Origin: JBMNMS01 sp050953445
GTDB taxonomy: Bacteria; Bacillota; Clostridia; Peptostreptococcales; Anaerovoracaceae
Direction of reading: 5' to 3'
Length of the DNA stretch: 64,000 nt
Assembly: GCA_050953445.1 (NCBI GenBank)
Contig: JBMNMS010000002.1
Location: forward strand, 434,001-498,000
Part shown: piece after piece, positions 26,424 through 35,959 of the stretch
How the letters are laid out: the number at the start of each line of letters is the position of its first letter
Numbering within the stretch: the first letter of the stretch is position 1
Notes under the pieces: model-generated
What the model was told of the DNA's origin: nothing
Database searches by the model: none
The model's input: only the letters and a program-made list of their open reading frames with translations
Translations under genes and position numbers: made by a program

Positions 26424-28067
26424 CTAAGCCATCACACCTTGTATCTTATCTATCAATAGGTCTATCTGTTCCTTTTTTAGCTTCATGCTGGTTTCGTTCA
26501 CTATAAGACGGGCGGAAATGTTCCTGATATCCTCAATGACCTCCAATCCGTTTTCCTTCAACGTAGTCCCTGTTTCAACCAGATCCACTATACCGTCTGC
26601 AAGGGATAGCATCGGTGCCAATTCCACGGATCCCTCTATCTTAATTACCTCCACATCCATAGCTTTTTCTTCAAAAAACTCCCGTGCCACCTTAGGATAT
26701 TTAGTGGCTATCCGTTTGGATGAATATCCCCCGTAAAAATCCTTGCCCTCGGGAACTGCAAGGGAAAACCTGCACTTCCCAAACCCCAGATCCAAAACTT
26801 CATAGAAGGTTCCCCCGCTTTCCAAAATGGTATCCAGGCCCACAACACCCAGGTCACACACCCCTTTTTCCACATATGTGATCACGTCTGCCGATTTGGC
26901 AAGAACAACCTCTAAATTTTCGTCAGGTATGGTAAGCAATAGTTTTCTTCCCTTTTCATTGAGAAACCTGCAATCAAAACCCATTGCTTCAAATAATTCA
27001 ATGGTTTTCTTCTCCAATCTACCCTTGGTCAACGCTATTCGTAACACCCCATTTTTCCGACCTCCCACCGGATTCCCTTGCCTTTCCATTAGCAGATCAC
27101 CTGTGAGGGCACTGACATTTATGGCAAATCCGGTTGCCGGTAAATCTTCACCAAAATCTTTTAACAGATTGTCGTATCTTCCTCCTGAAAGAACGGGTTC
27201 ACCTACCGTTGGAATATATCCCCTGAAAACTATGGATGTATAATAGTCAGCTTGATTGACCAACCCGAAATCCACTATTATTTTACCTGTCAATCCGCCT
27301 TTTTTCAATCTGTCGTATATGTTTTCCAGGTAGTTACACATATTCAAAAGTTGGGGATCGTAGCCGTTAAACAGTTTTTTTGCCTGTTGAAATACCTCTT
27401 CCCCGCCGAAAAGTTTAGGAAGGCCCTTTAATATAGTTACAGTCTGGCTATCCTCAAATTGATTCAGTTTTTCCGATAAAGCCGTATAATTCTTAGAGGT
27501 GATAAGCTCATGTATCCGCCGTTTTTGACCGGCTTCAGCATCCAGTCGTTCCATTAGCAGATTGAAGATTCCCACATGCCCTAACTCCAACCGGTACTCT
27601 CCCTGCTTGCATGCGGATAGAGCTGTCCCCCCTACGGTTAAAACCTCCATATCAGATTCAAATGAGGAATCACCGATTAATTCTATACCCATTTGCATAA
27701 TTTCGTCACTCCTCCCCTGAAGTGCCGAATTTTGCCTATACACCGGCTGGCCATAGTAAAGTCTGAGAGGCAAAGGACATCCCTTTAACCTTGTGGCCTT
27801 AATTCTTGCGATGGGGATAGTAGAATCAGGCCTGGCAACCATGATTCTACCCTTGTTATCCATCAATTTGTACATGCTTTCCTGCGGGAAATACATGGAA
27901 TTAGCCGAAAACACATCATAAAACTCAAAACCGGGAGTTATTACCTGATGAAATCCAGCTTCCTCAAAAACCTTATGCAATACCGCTGTTATTTCCTTTT
28001 GAGCTTCACATTCTGCAAACAACAGGTCTCTCGTGCCTTCCGGCGTAATCTTATCGTATCTATTCAT
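26424..28067 (-). CDS. hisZG: Fused HisZ-HisG: regulatory and catalytic ATP phosphoribosyltransferase
   Basis: This 547-residue protein joins both subunits of the first enzyme of histidine synthesis. Residues 1 to about 325 are HisZ, a histidyl-tRNA synthetase paralogue (KITPEGTRDLLF, RPDSTIPIAR, YYGQPVYR, GGRYDNLL). After a Gly/Arg linker (about 327-340), residues 341-547 are a complete short-form HisG (RIALTKGRLEKKTIELFE, LGVVGLDTI, LADGIVDLVETGTTL). No stop or frameshift separates the parts, and GGGGG precedes the ATG. In most bacteria with HisZ these are two genes. The fusion fixes a 1:1 ratio; the four-plus-four octamer known for HisZ/HisG would then be a homomer of fused chains (inference). 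Confidence 0.92.
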   Translation of the reverse strand: MNRYDKITPEGTRDLLFAECEAQKEITAVLHKVFEEAGFHQVITPGFEFYDVFSANSMYFPQESMYKLMDNKGRIMVARPDSTIPIARIKATRLKGCPLPLRLYYGQPVYRQNSALQGRSDEIMQMGIELIGDSSFESDMEVLTVGGTALSACKQGEYRLELGHVGIFNLLMERLDAEAGQKRRIHELITSKNYTALSEKLNQFEDSQTVTILKGLPKLFGGEEVFQQAKKLFNGYDPQLLNMCNYLENIYDRLKKGGLTGKIIVDFGLVNQADYYTSIVFRGYIPTVGEPVLSGGRYDNLLKDFGEDLPATGFAINVSALTGDLLMERQGNPVGGRKNGVLRIALTKGRLEKKTIELFEAMGFDCRFLNEKGRKLLLTIPDENLEVVLAKSADVITYVEKGVCDLGVVGLDTILESGGTFYEVLDLGFGKCRFSLAVPEGKDFYGGYSSKRIATKYPKVAREFFEEKAMDVEVIKIEGSVELAPMLSLADGIVDLVETGTTLKENGLEVIEDIRNISARLIVNETSMKLKKEQIDLLIDKIQGVMA

Positions 28068-28107
28068 AAAATCCCCCTTTGATGCTTTTATAATTCATCA
28101 CTACCCT

Positions 28108-28136
28108 ACACTACTATGGTAAAGCGTTTTTGTCAA
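28108..28136 (-). promoter_or_regulatory. Candidate promoter of the his operon
   Basis: On the minus strand TTGACA (plus 28131-28136) is followed after 17 bp by TAGTGT (plus 28108-28113), 41 bp upstream of the hisZG start. The -10 is weak. The 93-bp gap to the preceding gene shows no T-box or attenuator, so control of the operon is not explained by this region. Confidence 0.45.
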
Positions 28137-28160
28137 GGGATTTTTATTCATTGGCAGAAT

Positions 28161-29645
28161 CTATCGGAGATAAACGGCCACACCAGAGACAGGGCCTATT
28201 TCAAAAGTAGAAATATCTGAGAAGCTCACGTTCCCGCTTATAAAGAAATCCTTAATCCTTCCCCGATGAAAGTCCTTCAACCTTAAAACTTCACTGTTCT
28301 CTCCTCCGTTCATTGCCACTAAAAGCAGCGAACCATCTTCCCTGTTAACCCTTTTGAAGGCATAAAAAGATCCCTTTGCCATGGCAGGTTCAAAGTCCAT
28401 GTTCTGTATTTCTTCAATTCGACCCCTGAAATTTAGCAGTCTTTTATAATGGGTAAATATTTCATTATCCCTAAGGGAGGGCTGAAAGCATCTGCGATTT
28501 TCAGGATCTCGTCCGCCCTCCATACCATTTTCATCTCCGTAATAGACACAGGGTATTCCCGGCATCAAAGCCCAGGGGAGCATTGCCAGGTATAAACGCT
28601 GCCTTCCAATCTGCTGCGAGACTCCCTTTGACAAAACACTCCGTATGCGGGGAGTGTCATGGGTCCCCAATATGTTCATCAATCCGTCAAAGACCGTCTT
28701 GGGATAATTGTTCCATAAGCGCTCTATATCCTCTCCCAATCCGGGAGCATCCTTCAACCCTGTGACAAATTGTATGATGGAGTCCTTTAAAGGATAGTTC
28801 ATAACGCTATCCAACTGGGTACCGTCTAAATAGTGGCGCTGTTGACCGTAGCACACCTTGGTTGTGGCATCTTCCCAAACCTCCCCTATTATCGCTGCAT
28901 CAGATTTTTCTTCCTTTACCACCTTTCTAAGTTCATGGAGGAAAATATCAGGAAGCTCATCCACCACATCTAACCTATACCCTGATGCCCCTAACCTTAG
29001 CCAGCGACGGACAACCGAATCCGAATCTCTGATTATATAATTAAGATAGGATTCACAAGTTTCCTCCACCGAAGGCAATGTATCTATACCCCACCAGGAC
29101 TCATATTCTTCCGGATATTTTATAAATCGAAACCATTCATAGTAGATGGAATCCCTGCTTTGATATGCCCCTAAGTTGGGATATCTCCCATATTTATTGA
29201 AATAAATGCTATCGCTGCCTGTATGATTAAAGACTCCATCCAGTATGATTTTGATCCCCTTTTCGGCTGCTTTTTTACAAAGCTCCACAAAATCCTCCTC
29301 CGTGCCCAGAAGGGGGTCAATTCTTTTAAAATCCGCCGTATCATAGCGATGATTAGAATATGCCTCAAATATGGGATTAAGGTAGATTACCGTTACACCC
29401 AGATTTTCCAAGTAGGATAGCTTCTCCATTATGCCCCTTAGATTCCCACCAAAAAAATCATTGTTGCGAACAACCCCATCCTCATCCTTATACTTTGGCT
29501 CTCCTCCCCAGTCCTCTCGCAGAATATAGTTTTTCTCCATGACCGGGGGAAGGTAGTGGGGGCTCCTTTGAAATCGGTCGGGAAAGATCTGATACATCAC
29601 GCCCTTCTTAAGCCATTGGGGACATTGGAATTCATTGCTGCCCAT
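28161..29645 (-). CDS. GH13 alpha-glucan hydrolase (neopullulanase/alpha-amylase-like)
   Basis: This is a 494-residue intracellular alpha-glucosidic-bond hydrolase with no signal peptide. GH13 regions are intact: DGVFNHTG, the nucleophile in GYRLDVVDE, the acid/base Glu in IIGEVWED, and the transition-state Asp in LGTHDTPR. The start at 29645 lies 2 bp after the glgP stop codon with AGAGG upstream; a longer frame reaching 29666 would overlap glgP without a binding site. It is the last gene of the glycogen operon and likely acts on maltodextrins or branched limit dextrins left by glycogen phosphorylase. A dedicated debranching activity cannot be confirmed from sequence alone. Confidence 0.88.
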   Translation of the reverse strand: MGSNEFQCPQWLKKGVMYQIFPDRFQRSPHYLPPVMEKNYILREDWGGEPKYKDEDGVVRNNDFFGGNLRGIMEKLSYLENLGVTVIYLNPIFEAYSNHRYDTADFKRIDPLLGTEEDFVELCKKAAEKGIKIILDGVFNHTGSDSIYFNKYGRYPNLGAYQSRDSIYYEWFRFIKYPEEYESWWGIDTLPSVEETCESYLNYIIRDSDSVVRRWLRLGASGYRLDVVDELPDIFLHELRKVVKEEKSDAAIIGEVWEDATTKVCYGQQRHYLDGTQLDSVMNYPLKDSIIQFVTGLKDAPGLGEDIERLWNNYPKTVFDGLMNILGTHDTPRIRSVLSKGVSQQIGRQRLYLAMLPWALMPGIPCVYYGDENGMEGGRDPENRRCFQPSLRDNEIFTHYKRLLNFRGRIEEIQNMDFEPAMAKGSFYAFKRVNREDGSLLLVAMNGGENSEVLRLKDFHRGRIKDFFISGNVSFSDISTFEIGPVSGVAVYLR

Positions 29646-29647
29646 CT

Positions 29648-32074
29648 TTACCTCTTCAGTTTCCAAATTCTTTCTGCGTATTCATTAACTGCCCTGTCTG
29701 CCGAGAAAATACCTGCCTTTGCGATATTGATAAGTGACATCCTATGCCATCTGTCAAAATCTCCATAGGCTATTCCTAAATTATGTTGTGCCTCTTTATA
29801 GGAGGCAAAATCTTTCAATACAAAGTAAGGATCAGCAATTCCATTGTATCCTGTGGTAAGGTAGTTTAGTATGCTGCTGAAATTTTCCCCGTTAATTCCC
29901 TCGGACAGTAGCTGAATAACACATTCAATCTCCCTGTCGGAATGGATCAATGACCAGGGCACATAGGATTTCTGTGTCTGAATTTCCTCTACCTCCTGAC
30001 TGGTCATTCCAAATATGAATATATTGTCATCTCCGACCGCTCTATGAATTTCCACATTGGCTCCATCCTCCGTACCGATGGTTATTGCCCCGTTTATCAT
30101 CAACTTCATGTTACCGGTTCCAGAGGCCTCTTTACCGGCCAAAGAGATTTGCTCAGATACCTCCGCAGCCGGCATTATTATTTCGGAAAGTGAAACGGAG
30201 TAGTTTTCTAAAAATACTATCTGCAGTCTATCCCTGACCTTTGGATCCTTGCGCAAAACCTCTGATAAATGGTAGGCCAGTCTGATTATCTCCTTTGCCA
30301 TATAGTATCCTGCCGCTGCCTTTGCCCCAAAGATAAAGGTTCTAGGCGGAATATCAATGGATTCATCATCACGAATCCTACAGTACAGATACATTATGTG
30401 GAAGATGTTAAGAAGCTGCCTTTTATATTCATGAAGCCTTTTCACCTGAACATCGAATATAGATTCGGGATTGACGGTGACGTCATTATGATCCTCTATA
30501 TAGGTTATAAGGCGTTCCTTATTCTTTTTCTTAATATGCGCCATTCGCTGGAACACCGTCTTGTCCTCTGTATATTTCAACAGCTTTTCAAGCTGGCCGG
30601 CATCATTCAGGAATCCCGGGCCGCAGAGCTCCAAAATCATATCGGTTAAAAGCGGATTGGCCTGACAAAGCCATCTCCTGTATGCTATACCATTGGTCAC
30701 ATTGGTGAATTTATCCGGCATGATTCTTGAAAAACCGCCAAATATATCATTGCGTATTATGCTGCTGTGAAGCTCTGACACACCATTTACAGTATGGGAA
30801 GACACCACGCAAAGGTTTGCCATTCTTAATTCCCCACCATCAATTATAGACATCTCTTTTCTGAGGGCCTCCTCGTCGGGAAAATGTTTCAAAAGGTTTG
30901 CGTTGTGACGACGGTTGATTTCAGCGATAATAGCATGGAGTCTTGGAAGCAGCGAGGAAAATAGGTCCTCCGGCCATTTCTCCAAGGCTTCCGGCATAAC
31001 CGTATGATTGGTATAAGATATGGTTTCATTAACGATTTTCCATGCATCGTCCCATTCATAATTATATTCATCGATGAGTATCCTCATCAATTCAGGTATG
31101 GCCATGGCCGGGTGGGTATCGTTGATGTGAATAGCCACCTTTTCGTGAAAATTCGTAAGAGTACCGTAAAATGCCATGTGTTTTTCCACTATGGTCTGCA
31201 ATGAAGCGGAAATGAAGAAGTATTGCTGGGTAAGCCGAAGTATTTTCCCCTCGGTGTGAGCATCCTCCGGATATAGAATCTTGGAAATTACCTCTGCCAG
31301 ATGTCTTTCTTCCATAGCCTTTAGATATTGTCCCTGGGCAAATAGATCCATATCTATGCTGACTGCCGAGGTGGCCATCCAAAGTCTCAAAGTATTCACC
31401 ACACGACTTTCATATCCTGAGATCAGCATGTCCCTGGGTATGGCTATTACTGTACGATAGCCTGTGTGCTTGACCTTCATCCTGTTCTGATCATCCCATA
31501 TTTCCTCCAGATGTCCGCCAAAATGAACCTCCTTGGCCTCCTCCTCCTTTGTATGCAGCCAAACATCCCCCATGGACAGCCAATCATCAGGAAGCTCCTT
31601 TTGCAATCCATCTACTAGTTTCTGCTTAAAGATGCCATATTCATAGCAAATAGACATTCCATGCCCCGGCATTCCTTGAGAAGACAACGCATCAAGGTAG
31701 CAGGAGGCCAACCTGCCAAGTCCTCCATTTCCCAAACCGGCATCGGGTTCCATCTCCACCAAATTATCAAAATCCTTGCCAAAGGCAGTTAGAGCCTTCC
31801 TCAGATCCTCCTCTATTCCCAGATGGAAAACATTGTTTTTCAAAGAACGCCCGGGCAAAAACTCCATGGATAGGTAAAATACCTGCTTTTGCTGCGATTT
31901 AATCAGTTCCTCCTTGTATTCTTTCCTTATGCCATATAAGATGTCGCGGATGACCATACATGTGGCCTTGTATATTTGCTGTTCAGATGCAGTATAAGGT
32001 TCTCTTCCAAAATTGCGCAACAATTTGCCTCTTATGGCGTTAGCCAAGGTTTCCCAATTATGACCATGTTTCAT
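29648..32074 (-). CDS. glgP: Glycogen/starch phosphorylase
   Basis: GlgP releases glucose 1-phosphate from glycogen chain ends using PLP. The 808-residue length is typical. Visible blocks are EPDAGLGNGGLGRLASCYLD near the N-terminus, HINDTHPAMAIPELMR, KRLHEYKRQLLN, and the PLP-lysine site EASGTGNMKLMINGA. AGGAAGGGAA precedes the ATG. It follows glgA by about 46 bp and touches the GH13 gene. Confidence 0.96.
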   Translation of the reverse strand: MKHGHNWETLANAIRGKLLRNFGREPYTASEQQIYKATCMVIRDILYGIRKEYKEELIKSQQKQVFYLSMEFLPGRSLKNNVFHLGIEEDLRKALTAFGKDFDNLVEMEPDAGLGNGGLGRLASCYLDALSSQGMPGHGMSICYEYGIFKQKLVDGLQKELPDDWLSMGDVWLHTKEEEAKEVHFGGHLEEIWDDQNRMKVKHTGYRTVIAIPRDMLISGYESRVVNTLRLWMATSAVSIDMDLFAQGQYLKAMEERHLAEVISKILYPEDAHTEGKILRLTQQYFFISASLQTIVEKHMAFYGTLTNFHEKVAIHINDTHPAMAIPELMRILIDEYNYEWDDAWKIVNETISYTNHTVMPEALEKWPEDLFSSLLPRLHAIIAEINRRHNANLLKHFPDEEALRKEMSIIDGGELRMANLCVVSSHTVNGVSELHSSIIRNDIFGGFSRIMPDKFTNVTNGIAYRRWLCQANPLLTDMILELCGPGFLNDAGQLEKLLKYTEDKTVFQRMAHIKKKNKERLITYIEDHNDVTVNPESIFDVQVKRLHEYKRQLLNIFHIMYLYCRIRDDESIDIPPRTFIFGAKAAAGYYMAKEIIRLAYHLSEVLRKDPKVRDRLQIVFLENYSVSLSEIIMPAAEVSEQISLAGKEASGTGNMKLMINGAITIGTEDGANVEIHRAVGDDNIFIFGMTSQEVEEIQTQKSYVPWSLIHSDREIECVIQLLSEGINGENFSSILNYLTTGYNGIADPYFVLKDFASYKEAQHNLGIAYGDFDRWHRMSLINIAKAGIFSADRAVNEYAERIWKLKR

Positions 32075-32120
32075 TCTTATATTCCCTTCCTCAATATGAA
32101 TATTTTTATTCCGTTTTCTT

Positions 32121-33548
32121 CTATGCCTCCATCAACTGGGCGTAAATCTTCTTGTATTCCTTAACTGATTTTTTCCAGGAATAATTCGACCGCAGAGCAT
32201 TCTTCATAAGTTTGTTCCATAATTCCTTATCTTTATAAAGTTCCTGCCCACGTCGCACTGCGTAAAGCATATCGTGTGCATTTACACTGGCAAAAGTCAA
32301 TCCATTGCCCTTGCAAGTTTCCGGATTAAATGGATGAACAGTATCCTTTAGCCCACCAGTTTCCCTGACTATGGGTATGGTGCCATAGCGAAGGGCGATT
32401 AATTGAACAAGACCGCAGGGTTCGCTTAGGGATGGCATCAATATCATATCAGCACCGGCATAGATCCGGCTCGCCAGCTCCTCATAAAAATTTGTAACCG
32501 CAACCATTCTGCCCGGGTAGCTCTTAGCTTTTTCCAGAAAGAAGGTTTCGTATTTTCTATCCCCGGTACCCAGCAGGACAAATTGCATGGGCTGGGTCAT
32601 CATTTCATCCAAAACCCTGGACACCAACGCAACCCCCTTATGCTCCACAAGCCGCCCCACCATGGCTATAATGGGGACATCCGGCTCATCATAAAGGCCA
32701 AGCTGCTCCCTAAGGGCTGTTTTGTTCGTCGCCTTTCCCTCCATTTTCCGTACGGAATAATTGGCTGCCAGATTCTTATCCTTCGAAGGGTTGTATCGTT
32801 CCATATCTATTCCATTTAGTATCCCCTTCATTTTATAATTGTTTTGCCTTATTATATCAAAGAGGTTTAACCCATAATAGGGATAGCTTAACTCCTCCTC
32901 ATAAGTGGGACTTACTGTTGTCAATTTGTCACAGGTTACTATGGCTCCCTTCATATAGTTAATGTCTCCATCCATTTCAACAATCCCTCTATCCATAAGC
33001 GGAATCCCGATAATATCATCCATCATTTCAGGTCCGAACCTGCCCTGATATTCGATATTGTGTATAGTGAATACGGTGGATAGATGCGAATATGCAGGAT
33101 CTTCCCTGTACAGGGTTTTGAGGAACACAGGCACCAATCCGGTCTGCCAATCATTGCAGTGGAGAATCCGGGGTTCAAAGTCCATATGTTTCAAACTTTC
33201 TAAAACAGCGCGACTAAAAAAGGCAAACCGTTCGCCATCATCAAAATATCCATAAAGGTCGTCTCTAAGGAAGTATTGTTCATTATCAATAAAATAATGG
33301 ATAACCCCCCTATGTTTCATCTTGAACAAACCACAATATTGGTGTCTCCATGCCAGGGGGACATCAAAGCTGTTGATAAATTCTAATTCGGATTGATATA
33401 CTTCTTTTATAGCCCGATAAAGGGGCAATATCACCGCAGCTTCCGCATCCTGCTTAACAAGCTCAATAGGCAGTGAACCTATTACATCCCCCAGGCCTCC
33501 GCTTTTCGCAAAAGGAGAAGCCTCTGAACTTACAAATAATACTTTCAA
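32121..33548 (-). CDS. glgA: Glycogen synthase (ADP-glucose type)
   Basis: GlgA elongates glycogen with ADP-glucose. The 475-residue GT5 protein has the N-terminal glucosyl-nucleotide loop FAKSGGLGDV, HCNDWQTGLVP, TIHNIEYQG, the GRLVEHKG segment and the C-terminal E-P-C-G-L-x-Q-L catalytic motif followed by RETGGLKDTV. It lies between glgD and glgP on the minus strand, 53 bp from glgD. Confidence 0.95.
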   Translation of the reverse strand: MKVLFVSSEASPFAKSGGLGDVIGSLPIELVKQDAEAAVILPLYRAIKEVYQSELEFINSFDVPLAWRHQYCGLFKMKHRGVIHYFIDNEQYFLRDDLYGYFDDGERFAFFSRAVLESLKHMDFEPRILHCNDWQTGLVPVFLKTLYREDPAYSHLSTVFTIHNIEYQGRFGPEMMDDIIGIPLMDRGIVEMDGDINYMKGAIVTCDKLTTVSPTYEEELSYPYYGLNLFDIIRQNNYKMKGILNGIDMERYNPSKDKNLAANYSVRKMEGKATNKTALREQLGLYDEPDVPIIAMVGRLVEHKGVALVSRVLDEMMTQPMQFVLLGTGDRKYETFFLEKAKSYPGRMVAVTNFYEELASRIYAGADMILMPSLSEPCGLVQLIALRYGTIPIVRETGGLKDTVHPFNPETCKGNGLTFASVNAHDMLYAVRRGQELYKDKELWNKLMKNALRSNYSWKKSVKEYKKIYAQLMEA

Positions 33549-33601
33549 TGTGAACCTCTTTTCTAATAATCGTTTCCCTTAAATTTCAATTCTGCTTTTG
33601 C

Positions 33602-34726
33602 TTAAACGATACTTCCCTTTTCTATAACCACAGGATAGGTTTCATGCCCTGTAATCTGCCTGTGATCTCTGACTATAACATCCTTATCCACTATTATGTT
33701 TTCCAAATAAACATCGTTTTGTATCTCTGTATTTTGCATTATTATACAACCTTTTATTACGGAATTTTTGCCTATCCTGACGCCCCTTGAAAGCACAGAA
33801 TTCTCTACCTGCCCCTGGATAAAACACTCGTCGGATATTATGGAATTGGAAACCTGCGATCCCGGCAAATACCTTGCCGGAACGCTATCCTTAACCTTTG
33901 TGTAAACAGGCCAATGAAAAAAGGTGGCTCTGAATTCAGGCTCCAAAAAATTCTTGTTAGCGCTCATATAACCGGGAGCGCTGCTGATTTCTATCAGCCT
34001 ATCCTTATATTCATACCCCAATATCCTCAATTTAGGCGCCAGTCTATGAATAATATCTTCATCAAAGTCATATCTCTTGTAAGCAACAGCATCGGCAACG
34101 AGAGTTTCCAACAGAGATTTTTTAATAACAAAACAGTCCAAACTCCATGCCGCATCCTGCTCAGACACATCATCCACATTTATGGCCAAATCGTAGATTC
34201 TTTCGTTTTCGTCCATTTTAAGTATTGGCACCCCCATGGGCACTGTTCTGACACCGTTTATCTGCCTGGAATAGAGTACTGTTATGTCCGCCCCCCTGTC
34301 TATATGACTTTGCACCAGTTTGTTGTAATCCATTGAATAAAGAATGCTGGTACCGGTCATTATCACATAATCCGCCAGATTACGACGGAAGGATATGAGA
34401 TTGTTCTCCAAAGCTTCTATCTTTCCTCTGTACAATCCGTTCCTTTCGCTTACGCCATCACCATAAGGGGTCAGAATTTTAAGCCCACCACGTTTTCTCA
34501 TCAGATCCCATTCCTTACCCTGCCCCAAATGGTCTATTAGGGAGTGGTAGTTGCGCCGAGTGATTACAGCTACATCAAATATTTCATTGTTTACAAAATT
34601 AGAAAGAGCAAAATCTATTACACAGTATTTCCCGCAAAGGGGCAAGGAGCCAAGGGTTCTTCTTTTGGTGAGTTCCCTCAGATTTTCCCTGTCGCTATAT
34701 GCGAATATAATCCCCATGATATTCAT
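33602..34726 (-). CDS. glgD: GlgD subunit of glucose-1-phosphate adenylyltransferase
   Basis: This is a 374-residue paralogue of GlgC that in Firmicutes pairs with it as a regulatory or modulating subunit. The nucleotide-binding region reads FAYSDRENLRELTKRRTLGSLPLCGKYCVIDF, lacking the G-x-G-x-R-L motif of GlgC, so it is expected to be poorly catalytic. The C-terminal left-handed beta-helix repeats are visible (SRGVRIGKNSVIKGCIIMQN). Its ATG directly follows the glgC stop codon, with GGAGGAGGTGG upstream, so the two are tightly coupled. Confidence 0.93.
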   Translation of the reverse strand: MNIMGIIFAYSDRENLRELTKRRTLGSLPLCGKYCVIDFALSNFVNNEIFDVAVITRRNYHSLIDHLGQGKEWDLMRKRGGLKILTPYGDGVSERNGLYRGKIEALENNLISFRRNLADYVIMTGTSILYSMDYNKLVQSHIDRGADITVLYSRQINGVRTVPMGVPILKMDENERIYDLAINVDDVSEQDAAWSLDCFVIKKSLLETLVADAVAYKRYDFDEDIIHRLAPKLRILGYEYKDRLIEISSAPGYMSANKNFLEPEFRATFFHWPVYTKVKDSVPARYLPGSQVSNSIISDECFIQGQVENSVLSRGVRIGKNSVIKGCIIMQNTEIQNDVYLENIIVDKDVIVRDHRQITGHETYPVVIEKGSIV

Positions 34727-35953
34727 CTATTCCACCTCCTCCATTTTTGTATTTTTATCGATCATGCTGCCGGCCGGAATCATGGTTCCGGTGGGAATTC
34801 GTATCCCTTCCCCCACCACGGTTATATCCCTGTGGGTATTCAAGGTCTCCGGCTTTGTCCAACGCCCAATCTGGGCCTCCTCCTCCACGGTTACGTCCTG
34901 AGCCAATATGGCATATTCAACGATAGCATTAGGCCTTATATGGCTTCCCTGCATCACTATGGAATTAGAGACTACCGCACCTCTTTCTATGGTAACCGCC
35001 GGAAAGATTATGCTATTTATTACCGTACCCTCGATGAAACACCCTTCCGAAATACTTGAGTTCTCCAATTTGGCTCCATCCCCTATTACCTGCGGCGGCA
35101 ACGATAGGTTTCTGGAATATATCCGCCAGGGAGGATCATAGAGATTTAAAGAGACATTTTCATTTAAAACATCCATGTTTGCCTGCCAAAGGGATTCTAT
35201 GGTTCCCACATCCTTCCAATACCCTTTGTATTCATAGGCGTACATTTTTTCTCCCGCATCAAGCATTGCCGGTATCACATTTTTCCCAAAGTCCTTTTCC
35301 GAGTTTTCGTCCTCCTCGTCTTTTATCAGATATTCCTTCAATTTTTCCCAGCTAAATATGTATATCCCCATGGATGCTAAGTTGCTTTTAGGCACCTCAG
35401 GCTTTTCCTCAAATTCGTAAATCCGCAGGTCTTCATCAGTGTTCATTACGCCAAATCGGCTGGCTTCTTCAATGGGCACTTTGAGAACCGCTATGGTACA
35501 GTCCGCTCCCTTTTCCTTGTGGTAGGATAACATATTGTCGTAGTTCATTTTGTAAATATGATCTCCTGAAAGGATTAAAACATGGCGTGGATTATACATT
35601 TCTATGAATTTCATGTTTTGATAAATAGCATTTGCCGTTCCCTTATACCATTCCCCCGCCTTTCCTTTAACATAAGGGGGAAGTATGAAAACACCCCCGT
35701 TTATTCTGTCCAAATCCCATGGTTGGCCGCTTCCTATATATGCGTTTAACTCCAACGGCTGGTATTGAGTTAGAACACCGATCGTATCCACACCGGAGTT
35801 AATGCAATTTGAAAGAGGAAAATCTATTATTCGGTATTTCCCTCCAAAGGGTACCGCAGGTTTTGCCACCGAATCCGTCAAAACCCCCAAACGGCTTCCC
35901 TGGCCTCCCGCCAAAAGCATGGCTATCATTTCCTTTTTCTTTTCATAAATCAT
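34727..35953 (-). CDS. glgC: Glucose-1-phosphate adenylyltransferase, catalytic subunit
   Basis: GlgC makes ADP-glucose from ATP and glucose 1-phosphate and sets the flux into glycogen. The 408-residue protein has the substrate motifs LLAGGQGSRLGVLT, KPAVPFGGKYRIIDFPLSN, LSGDHIYKMNY, the EEKPEVPKS loop and the GYWKDVGTI motif, then beta-helix repeats. AAAGGAGGTGA precedes the ATG. It lies 6 bp after glgB. Confidence 0.96.
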   Translation of the reverse strand: MIYEKKKEMIAMLLAGGQGSRLGVLTDSVAKPAVPFGGKYRIIDFPLSNCINSGVDTIGVLTQYQPLELNAYIGSGQPWDLDRINGGVFILPPYVKGKAGEWYKGTANAIYQNMKFIEMYNPRHVLILSGDHIYKMNYDNMLSYHKEKGADCTIAVLKVPIEEASRFGVMNTDEDLRIYEFEEKPEVPKSNLASMGIYIFSWEKLKEYLIKDEEDENSEKDFGKNVIPAMLDAGEKMYAYEYKGYWKDVGTIESLWQANMDVLNENVSLNLYDPPWRIYSRNLSLPPQVIGDGAKLENSSISEGCFIEGTVINSIIFPAVTIERGAVVSNSIVMQGSHIRPNAIVEYAILAQDVTVEEEAQIGRWTKPETLNTHRDITVVGEGIRIPTGTMIPAGSMIDKNTKMEEVE

Positions 35954-35959
35954 ACCCGG

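Noticed and set aside
28068..28160. T-box or attenuator in front of the his operon
   Set aside because: The gap is only 93 bp and contains neither the T-box core nor a hairpin with a T tract.
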